Source: Arcuatula senhousia
Lineage: Eukaryota; Mollusca; Bivalvia; Mytilida; Mytilidae
Length of the DNA: 64,000 nucleotides
NCBI GenBank assembly: GCA_963971305.1
Contig: OZ020317.1
Location: 20,106,001 to 20,170,000 of the forward strand
Direction: 5' to 3'
Positions 57,101 to 64,000 of the stretch are shown in pieces. A program made the translations under genes and the position numbers. The stretch's first letter is position 1. Every line of letters begins with the position of its first letter. The notes beneath the pieces were generated by a model, which saw nothing but the letters and a program-made list of their open reading frames with translations, made no database searches and was not told where the DNA came from.

Positions 57101-60100
57101 TGTAGTTTTTATTCCACTGTATTTCTGACTAACCTTATCTGTTGAAGTTTCTCTATTGAACTGATATAACAGTGGTCTCTTACATTGGACAGAGAACTGC
57201 TCTTGTTGGTAAAAAAACTTTCTTCCAACAACCAAAATTTTCTAAAATAAGATAAAACATTTTTTGTATCTTAATTGAAATTAATCTAATCAATCAGAAA
57301 GGTGGTGAAAAAGTATTATCTCCCCTGTAAATATTTTTGTATGTTTCATTGAGTTGAAATGCACATCATTACTTAGGACGCACAGAGCTGAAATCAATGA
57401 CATAATCTTTTGATTAATAAAAAGTAGGTCATGTTTATTTTCAAGTTCAAGTACAAGTGAATGGACAAAATATGGTTCTTTTTTTCTTAGCAAAGATGAT
57501 TAACGCATAGAATAATAACTTGTGACAAAAAAGGAATTTATTATCTCTAAGGAATAACCAGAACTGTATAAAGGTTCATAAACATGAATTTTAAAAATAA
57601 TGGTAAGTGCAACGGTTACATACTTTGACATATGACGATCAATCCTATGGTTTTTGTGTGGTTAAAATTTTAAAGAAATTGGAAAATGATGGTTTTTTTT
57701 TGTCACAAGCAAGTCTAAAACGTTGCTAGGCAAATGAAGGGAGACGATTAAAGTTTTACAAATCGAACAAACCTTACTTTATAGACCTCCCCCTTCTAAA
57801 ATGTTATTTTACACTTGTTTATTATCATTCTATTTCTAAGACATGCATTATATTAATAAAAAGTAAAATTTAAAGTTTCACCAGTTTTGGCCTATTTTAA
57901 TAGCAGAATTTAAGAAACAAGGAAATGTGTCAAGATGACACTGATGCCCCGCTGGCAAATAAAATAAAACTGTTATTTTTACCAAATTTGCTAAGTCCAA
58001 GGGCCCTAATTTGGGTCAAAATCAGTGGACCGGAACGAAACTCGAACTTGACCTGTAACTCATCATGGTAGACTCACATACCGAAAATCTTTTGAATATA
58101 TGCAAGGATGTGGAAAAAAAGTGCGGAAAACTTTTTTTTTACAAAATTTGCTAAGTTCAAGGGCCGTAATTTAGGTCAAAATAAGTGGACCGGAACGAAA
58201 CTCGAACTTGACCTGTAACTCATCATGGTAGACTCACATACCAAAAATCTTTTGAATATATGCAAGGATGTGGAAAAAAAGTGCGGAAAACTTATTTTTA
58301 CAAAATTTGCTAAGTTCAAGGGCCGTAATTTAGGTCAAAATCAGTGGACCGGACCGAAACTGGAACTTGACCTGTAACTCATCATGGTAGACTCACATAC
58401 CAAAAATCTTTTGAATATATGCAAGGATGTCGAAAAAAAGTGCGGAAAACTAAAGTGTGACGGACGGACGGAAGGACGGACGAACGGACCGAAAAACTAT
58501 ATGCCCCCCAACAAAGTTGGCGGGGCATAAAAATATCTTAGAAAGTCGAGTAGACCATTGCTATTTTTAGCTGGGTATCAGATACTCTCAATGTTTATTT
58601 ATTTTATGAATGAAATTTCTATATTTAGAAAGGGGGATTCACAAATAACTTGTGAAATCAGCACAATTTTGAACATTATTTGTATCCATTCCGTTTTAGC
58701 AACTTTTTTTATCAGAAAGAATGGAGTTTTATCTGTTGGATATATTTTTTTCAGATTTTTTGGAGCTTAAAGTTTTTTTTTTGTCACAAAGGAAATCAGA
58801 CCCCACATGAGAAATGTGCTCTTTACCCATTGGATATTTAATAAAACACCATCGCAAATTTGGTGTTATACAATTTCATTTTACATATTTTATATCATAT
58901 CTTATTTAATAAAAAGCTACGCCGAGCGCAGCATGATACGACCGCAACAAGTTGAACCCTGTACATTGGAGGCCCAATATGGATAGTCTATTGCTTTGGT
59001 CACATGCAGCCCATGGTGGACTTACAAAGCTTTTTTACACATGCAACCTATAGTGGACTTTAAAATGCATATATATTTGACACATATATATTTACAATAA
59101 CATTTAATAGAAAAAAAATTATTTCTATATTCATTGACATTTTTGACACGATTAAGCCCCTTTTGGCCCTTTTTTAAAAAAAGGTAAGGACCACAAAATG
59201 TGATAAAAAGCTTCCTTCAGTGTATATAATCATCATATCTAAACTTCATAACAATTGGCAGGCCCACTACAGCTAAATTTCTTGTGTAAAACCAATTGCC
59301 TTGACCAACATTTAAAAATGGCGTTTTTTGCCCCTTCGACCCCTTATATCTCAAAAACAGTAAGAGATATTTCAAATCTGATTGAAAAAATGCAGGCAGG
59401 GATTTTCACAAGGATTTCAATGAAAAAAAGATTTTGAAAATCAGACCACAAATAAAAAAGTTGATTTTTTGGGTGTGGCCCGTCTTTGGCCCCCTGTAGC
59501 AATGTAACGTTTCAATATACATCAAAACCATTGACACATTTTGTTGACAGAATTAAATAAGGAATTCATTAAAAAAAGAATTTTCAAAATCAAATGAATA
59601 ATAAACATTCTACAACAGTTTTGTCAATACACCCGTATTAGCCCCTTTTGGCCCTTTTTTCCAAAACGGTAAGGGCCACCAACCCCAAATACAATAGGAA
59701 CCTTCCTCTAGTGGTTACAAACATCATATAAAAAATTCATAACAATTGGTCAATATTTACTCAAGTTATCGCACGGAAACCAAATGTCCCCAGATTATGA
59801 CGACGACAGCGACAACGACAACGACAGCATCATACCAATATACGTCTGCAAATTTTTTGCGGTCGTATAAAAATTTACTTTAATATAATTTTTAATGCCC
59901 ATAGTTACTACGTAAACATCCCGAATCAAATTCTATCTTATTTACTGAAGAGCACGTATTCTTTTGTCTCGTTCTGACCACCTCTCTGACTGTAATGGTT
60001 TTCTATTCAAGAATTTTACAAATAAAAGGCATAACCGCAACACAAAATTTTCACCAATTACACAGAATGTCCTTTCCTCTTTATAACTCACAAAAATTAA

Positions 60101-63100
60101 ATATGAATTTTATTAAAAATATATGACAATTGCGGGCATGAGGACAACCTTAAAAAGTATGATTGATGCATGCACAGTCACACACACACACACACACACA
60201 CACACATGCACATGGATAGAAGCCTCTCATTAGAATGTCCAAGTTCTGTGTTGCAGCAACTGAGCTGAAGACTATTTGACTCACAGACCCACACCTTACC
60301 AATTTTCCACTAACAATTTGCAGAGGGGAACAAAAATAGTGGGAATTAACTTGTGTTCAAAACCTAGATAAGCAAATCATTGCATTATCTCCTAGCTTAT
60401 ATGCTTGGGGAGGGGAGGGGCATCACTTTATTGTCTGCTAACACATAGCAGAAGGGGGGGGGTAAAAACAATGGAAATATACTCCCTGTTCCACAACTAA
60501 GTATGCCATCAGTGCTATATATCCCTGCATGCATGCATAGGAGTGAGGATGCCAGGCATTTCAATTTTTCACCAACACATTGCATTGAGAAAAAAAATAC
60601 TGGGAATAAGTTCCCTGCCATACATCTCTGATTGTTTATGCAAAGGGAGAGATGAAAATGCCTGGCATTTCTATTCACAACCTATATATACATTGCATTT
60701 GGGAACACAAATATACTGTTCTACACCTAGATATGCCATCAACATGATCAACGCAATATCTCCCTCAGCTTATATATATGGGGCTCATCACTTAATTTTC
60801 CAACTACACATTGCAGAAGGAGGCAACAAGAGGTTTCACTAAGTCGTGCTAAGTTTACCCCCCTCTATCAAATTTGAAATCGATCTCTCCAGTAGAAGAT
60901 GAGAAATCTTTTTAAAAAAAATGTCCATTTTTGACCCTTAAAAAGTATAAGTCAGAAAGTAGATGCGCGACTGACCTGGAAAGAGGAGGCAAATTATAAC
61001 ATTATCATGCTAAAGCTGTATACCAAATTTGAAATCAATCACTTCAGTAGAGGCAGAGAAATCTGTTATGAAAGTTTGAAACAGACAGACAGATGTACAG
61101 ACAAGGTTATTGCACTATAGCCTCTCTCTTACAAATGGGGTATAACTAGAATACTGACAAAGTCAGAAAGGGCCCCGCGGCAAAAATTCTAAGTGTTTCC
61201 AAAATCATATGAACTTTGATTATAACCACTAAGGCATGTTCCATGGAATGTGTATGAAACTTCAGAGCTGTATTGTTAATATCCTTTGAGTTTTAGTGTT
61301 CACAAAGTCCAATTCTCAAAATCTGTGATTTTCGATAAAAAATGAAGTTTTTTTACAAAAATATTAATCAGATTTGCACAAAATTTTAATATGCAAATCA
61401 TGACATGCTACCTAGCAGCTGTACAAAGTTTCAGAACTGTATTGTTAACAGTTTTTGAGTTTTAGTGTCCCCAAAGTCCAATTCTCAAAATCTGTGATAT
61501 TCGATAAAAATGATTTTTTTTTACAAAAATATTAATCAGATTGCACGTAATTCTAATATGCAAATCATGACATGCTACCTAGCAGCTGTGCAAAGTTTCA
61601 GAACTGTATTGTTAACAGTTTTTGAGTTTTAGTGTTCACAAAGTCCAATTCTCAAAATCTGTGATTTTCGATTATAAAAAGCTTCGCCTAGTGCAGCATG
61701 ATATGACCGCAACATATTGAACCCTGTACGTTTTAGGCCCAATATGAATAGTCAATTGCTCTGGACACATACAGCCCATGGTGGACTGACAAAGGTTTTT
61801 GACACATGCAGCTTTTGGTGGACTTTCCACTTACAATTTAAAAGGAATTATTTTTTTCAAAAGGAGATCAAAGTTAGACCACAAATTTTATATCAACTGT
61901 TTGACAAGAACAAACATGCAAAACAATTTTTCAAAATTGTATCATAAGTAAAAAAAGTTTCGATTTTGGTCCCTTTTGGCCCCTCATTACATAATAAGGG
62001 GAAAAAGTGGGGGTCGCAAAAATTGATTCTCAATTTTGTATTGCTATTTGACAAGAACAAACATGCAAAAAAAAATTCCAAAATCGGACCACCAATACAA
62101 AAGTTTTGATTTTGGCCCCTTTTGCCCTTAATTACATAACGGGGGAAAAGGGTACCCGCAAAGTTCATCAGGGTCATTCTTTTATTTTAAGAAATATTCT
62201 TCACAAATTTCACAGCAATAAGCCAGCTAGAAACAAAGTTATGGTGGAAACAATAAAATATTTGAATTTTTTGCCCCTTTTGGGCCCCTAATTTTGAAAC
62301 AAAAAAAGGGGGACCCCCAAATGCAATCCCATTCACCCTTTGATGTCAAGGAACATTAAGGCTAAAGTGCAAAGCAATCGGATGACTAGAACTAAAGTTA
62401 TCGTGGCAACATACATATAAGTAGCATTTTTTGCCCCTTTTTGGCCCCTAATTTGGAAACCAAAACAGGTGGGACCCCCAAAATCAATCTAATCCATCCT
62501 TTTATAGTAAGGAATATCATTGTGAAATTTCATTGCATTTGGATTACTAGAACTAAAGTTATCGTGTATACATTAATGTTAACAGACAACGACGACAAAG
62601 TCAACAACGACAACGACAACGATGACGACAGCATCATATCATATGTCTGCAATTTTTTTGCGGTCGTATAAAAAATGAAGTTTTTTCCAAAAATATTTCA
62701 CATTTTTGCATGAAATTTTAATATGCAAATTATGACATGCTACTTAGTAGCTGTACAAAATTTCAGATCTGTGGTGTTAATAGTTTTTGAGTTTTAGAGT
62801 TCACAAGAATTGTTGACGGACCGACAGACGAACGGACAGACAGACGGACAAAGTGAAAACTATAGGGCATCCGCATCTTCAATGCGGGGCCCTAAAAATA
62901 CTGGGATTATACTCACTGTTCTACACCAAGGTATGCCATCAAAGCAATATCTCCCTGCTTGTTTAGTTTTTGAACCCTCTCCCAATACTTTTCATCTGTT
63001 TTGTCATTGTAGAGTGCATAAAGGTCAAACAAAGGGGGATAAATCTTGGGTAACAGGATTGGATGGAGTAAACTGCCTGCTGATACAATCTCCCTGAAAA

Positions 63101-64000
63101 AAAGAAACTGCAATATAAATATGACCTTATGCACGGTAGGTCCCGTGTCCGGCGACAGGATTGTTTTTTCGAGAGGGATTTACAATTGTCCTGGTTTTTT
63201 CAAGAGAATAATCAATAAAAATGTAAACTTTGGTGATATTTAATGATTTTTGACTGAAAGCGAAGAAAAAATGCTTCCAACGAGTAGGCATATTTTAGTA
63301 CTATCATATTGTATAACAACACCAATTCCTATAAAAAAATGTGATTCCTAAATAAAATTGTGGGCTGTTTTTTGAATTTTTACCTTTTTGCATTTTTCGC
63401 CCCTTAATAGACTAATATATTGAACGAGATTGCTAACAATTATAAGTGAACATCAATGTTACATTATGGCATCCAGAACATTGATGCCAAAAAGTTGCAT
63501 CTTACATATTTTTAAATAAAAATAAAATACATGTCCAGGTTTTTGCAAGAGAGGTCCAGGTTTTTTCATACTTTAGAAAGACAAGTTGTGCGTATTGTTT
63601 ACCTCTTAAATCATATTTTAAAAGACATTGTATGTTGTTAAAAAAATAAGAATACGGCTCTATCATTTCAATGGTTTTGGACAAGAAAACGTCATTTAAG
63701 TCAAGAATTCAACCTTATATAGCCTATATAAACAGGCAGGCACACATAATTGACGCCTACAACCAGAACCAATTAATCTATTGTCTAAGCTAGCCTCCTT
63801 GAATAGTTGGCTGGAAACAAAATGTTTGTGTTGCGACAAGCAGAAAATGCTTACAGTTCCTGGGCTACCTTCTTTTAACTTGACTTGTAGTTGTTTCTTG
63901 GATGTGTTTGTTTGTATCATAGAGTCGTCTTCTTTCATGTCTGCTGTTTTATCCAGGATTATACAAGACTCGAATGCCCTTTCAGTACGTCTTAATTCTT
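51116..64000 (-). CDS. ALS2: ALS2 (alsin), C-terminal part with VPS9 domain, partial gene (5' part beyond window)
   Basis: Alsin is a cytosolic/endosomal guanine-nucleotide exchange factor whose C-terminal VPS9 domain activates Rab5. Six exons are in the window and together encode the last ~244 residues. Diagnostic matches to human alsin are [19 protein letters not shown] (human LLPRLYPPLFMLYALDNDR), [55 protein letters not shown] and [19 protein letters not shown]. The protein ends NEKIPTH then TAA. The RCC1-like, DH/PH and MORN regions expected in a full alsin must lie to the right of 64000. The paralogue ALS2CL also has a VPS9 tail, but the match is closer to ALS2. The gene is on the same strand as CASD1, with 6.4 kb between the ALS2 stop and the CASD1 start. 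Confidence 0.94.
51161..51916. other. ALS2 last intron
   Basis: Contains a family G element (51270-51488) and a decayed G/H-like monomer (~51690-51850: AACAGGAAGAAGACGAGTTA, GTAGTTGCCAGGAAAACTG). Confidence 0.55.
51270..51488 (+). mobile_element. Family G element
   Basis: A single monomer (TAAGTCAGCTCGAAAAACAG, TTGAAATCAATCCCTTCAGT), then CAGACGGACGGACCAACGGA, then TATAGCCCC paired with GGGGTATAATA. The left end is eroded. Confidence 0.65.
51917..52099 (-). CDS. ALS2: ALS2 exon (VPS9 core)
   Basis: Encodes [39 protein letters not shown] and [12 protein letters not shown], the most conserved block of the domain (human [20 protein letters not shown]). Acceptor TTTATTTCAG, donor GTAAGA, 61 codons. 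The longer open frame around it (51707-52393) includes intron sequence. Confidence 0.96.
52127..52504 (+). mobile_element. Family F element
   Basis: The left end TGTCCATGGGACACGGATGC then CCCCGCTGGC, two ~185-bp monomers (AGTCCGACAGGTCTGAAAGT, CAAGTTTCAAGTTTTTCCCA, TTTCTGAGAAAAGCTTGACG) and a tail ACGGACGGACATGAG, with TAATGCCCC paired to GGGGGCATAATA. Confidence 0.7.
52655..53550 (+). mobile_element. Family E element with ~160-185-bp tandem monomers
   Basis: About five monomers share ATAGGTCACAGTGACCTTAT, GTGGGTGGTGTCACCTTACC and ATCATTGACCCCCAACATCT. ATAGGTCACAGTGACCTTAT contains a near-palindromic GGTCACAGTGACC. The tail has AACAGACAGACAAGG and a hairpin TATGGCC/GGGCCATA with CCAC/GTGG inside, then AAAA. 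Confidence 0.75.
53836..54120 (-). repeat. Dispersed repeat D, reverse copy
   Basis: The reverse complement matches 12930-13230 (GTGTCGCGTACACTTATTCC, AACAGCGAGCAGCGACCGCT, CAAGAAGAGGGTCTTTCAAT). A diverged third copy in forward orientation follows at ~54210-54340. Confidence 0.6.
54763..54826 (-). CDS. ALS2: ALS2 exon (short VPS9 exon)
   Basis: A 64-nt exon encoding [20 protein letters not shown] plus E, matching human [20 protein letters not shown]. Acceptor CTTTCAG, donor GTAGGT, ends in phase 0. Confidence 0.93.
55497..56998 (+). mobile_element. Family A element (157-bp monomer subfamily)
   Basis: Complete. The left end is AACAAGAGGCTCCCAGGAGC and GCTCACCTGG. About seven monomers of 156-166 bp follow (GAGCTGAACATTTAAGCAAG at 55571 onward). 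The tail has ACGACGACGACGACGGACGC and AATAGCTCAC, then a TGGACC-TTC-GGTCCA hairpin and GTGAGCTAAAAA. It lies in the ALS2 intron between 54826 and 57134. The rest of that intron shows nothing recognisable. Confidence 0.9.
57134..57241 (-). CDS. ALS2: ALS2 exon (VPS9 middle)
   Basis: Encodes [20 protein letters not shown] and then [12 protein letters not shown], matching human RKFWPATL... and FASAVECLQQI. Acceptor TTATTTTAG, donor GTTAGT. Its first base completes the Gln codon from the preceding exon. Confidence 0.92.
57922..58531 (+). mobile_element. Family F element with three near-identical monomers
   Basis: The left end TGTCAAGATGACACTGATGC then CCCGCTGGC, followed by three ~183-bp monomers (AAGGGCCGTAATTTAGGTCA, CTCGAACTTGACCTGTAACT, TATATGCAAGGATGTGG) almost without divergence. 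The tail is ACGGACGGACGGAAGGACGG, with a hairpin ATGCCCC/GGGGCAT and CCAAC/GTTGG inside, then AAAAA. Confidence 0.85.
58910..59873 (+). mobile_element. Family B element (divergent core)
   Basis: Left end TAAAAAGCTACGCCGAGCGC with ATGATACGACCGCAAC. The core is rearranged, with GCCCCTTTTGGCCCTTTTTT modules. The tail is GACGACGACAGCGACAACGA and ATATACGTCTGCAAA, then TTTTTTGCGGTCGTATAAAA. Confidence 0.84.
60179..60206. repeat. CA dinucleotide microsatellite
   Basis: About 14 uninterrupted CA units. Confidence 0.95.
60328..60770 (-). pseudogene. Array of four decayed copies of the ALS2 exon (62917-63107) donor side
   Basis: Copies start near 60328, 60462, 60588 and 60702, at 114-134-bp spacing. 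The clearest (60716-60770) keeps CTGTTCTACACCTAGATATG and GCAATATCTCCCT, matching CTGTTCTACACCAAGGTATG and GCAATATCTCCCT of the real exon. Each also carries flanking intron sequence (AAAATACTGGGA). Donors are altered and frames disrupted, so these look non-functional. Confidence 0.65.
60842..61148 (+). mobile_element. Family G element
   Basis: Left GTTTACCCCCCTCTATCAAA. The monomers contain TTGAAATCGATCTCTCCAGT and GTCAGAAAGTAGATGCGCGA. The tail is ACAGACAGACAGATGTACAG, with TATAGCC paired weakly to GGGGTATAAC. Confidence 0.65.
61150..62898 (+). mobile_element. Family C element with a nested family B element
   Basis: Left end CAGAAAGGGCCCCGCGGC, then ~165-bp monomers (TCTCAAAATCTGTGATTTTC, GATAAAAAATGAAG, ATGCAAATCATGACATGCTA). 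The tail is GACAGACGAACGGACAGACA, with a hairpin TAGGGC/GCCCTA and CCGCAT/ATGCGG inside, then AAAA. It ends about 19 nt from the ALS2 exon donor at 62917. Confidence 0.82.
61675..62674 (+). mobile_element. Family B element nested in family C
   Basis: Left end TAAAAAGCTTCGCCTAGTGC with ATGATATGACCGCAAC. The tail is ACAACGACGACAAAGTCAAC and ATATGTCTGCAA, then TTTTTTTGCGGTCGTATAAA. The family C monomer sequence TTTTCGAT before it resumes as AAAAAATGAAG after it. Confidence 0.87.
62917..63107 (-). CDS. ALS2: ALS2 exon with the [10 protein letters not shown] motif (start of the conserved VPS9 core)
   Basis: Encodes [39 protein letters not shown] and [17 protein letters not shown]. Donor GTGAGT. 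Two acceptors lie 14 nt apart: TATTGCAG (exon ends at 63107) keeps frame with the phase-0 donor at 63855, while TTTTTTTCAG (63093) has the better pyrimidine tract but would need a phase-2 donor. I chose 63107 on phase. Confidence 0.88.
63108..63854. other. ALS2 intron at the right edge
   Basis: No gene or well-defined element. GTCCAGGTTTTTGCAAGAGA and CCAGGTTTTTTCATAC (63530-63570) resemble GTCCTGGTTTTTTCAAGAG at 63188, suggesting a decayed inverted or tandem repeat. Confidence 0.4.
63855..64000 (-). CDS. ALS2: ALS2 exon, truncated by the window edge (linker before the VPS9 core)
   Basis: The only open frame encodes a charged linker ending [11 protein letters not shown] at a GTAAGC donor in phase 0. 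It contains TSKKQLQVK and MKEDDS. It lies where human alsin has its divergent SESPEPGY linker, so assignment rests on position, phase and the SPG motif rather than strong similarity. Confidence 0.6.

Larger units (their letters stand above)
57242..62916. other. ALS2 5.7-kb intron packed with elements
   Basis: Contains F (57922-58531), B (58910-59873), a CA microsatellite (60179-60206), decayed duplicates of the ALS2 donor side (60328-60770), G (60842-61148), and C (61150-62898) with B nested (61675-62674). 57242-57921 and 59874-60178 show nothing recognisable. Confidence 0.65.

Overview
This is an AT-rich animal nuclear window, almost certainly from a bivalve mollusc and probably a mussel-like species. 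That call is an inference. It rests on two metazoan-type split genes with GT-AG introns and on a very dense load of short non-autonomous elements ending in (ACGG)n/(GAC)n microsatellites, which resemble the pearl/Helentron-type elements described from bivalves. I see no bacterial operons, tRNA, rRNA or CRISPR.

Two protein genes lie head-to-tail on the minus strand. CASD1 (sialic acid O-acetyltransferase) is complete: 20 coding exons between 44727 (ATG) and 6919 (stop) join, with every splice phase matching, into a 795-residue protein. The human protein is about 797 residues. Its N-terminal half is the luminal SGNH/GDSL catalytic domain (GDS Ser100; Asp277 and His280 in DGLH) and its C-terminal half is a multi-pass acyltransferase membrane domain. 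ALS2 (alsin, a Rab5 guanine-nucleotide exchange factor) is present only as its last six coding exons (51116-64000 and beyond), covering the C-terminal VPS9 domain. The rest lies past the right edge.

Layout: 1-6918 is the 3' flank of CASD1, with foldback elements and two family A repeats. 6919-44727 is CASD1, whose introns are mostly transposon-derived: intron 5 is about 90% three abutting elements, and intron 1 is 8.8 kb holding two DNA-transposon-like elements with target-site duplications, a LINE relic and a broken reverse-transcriptase relic. 44728-51115 is intergenic, with family B elements and diverged tandem repeats. 51116-64000 is ALS2, with families A, B, C, E, F and G in its introns.

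The most notable structure is not coding. At least six families, differing in sequence, share one plan: a GC-rich left end, a core of tandem monomers (about 145-500 bp), a GACGG-rich microsatellite, and a right-end hairpin whose stem is usually sealed by TA...TA and followed by a run of A. All 19 copies recognised are in the same (+) orientation, antisense to both genes. Several element ends sit within 10-35 nt of splice sites. Both genes also carry decayed tandem copies of one of their own exon/donor junctions in the next intron. Nothing here was computed: exon joins, hairpins and target-site duplications were read by eye, and protein identities come from remembered family sequences.
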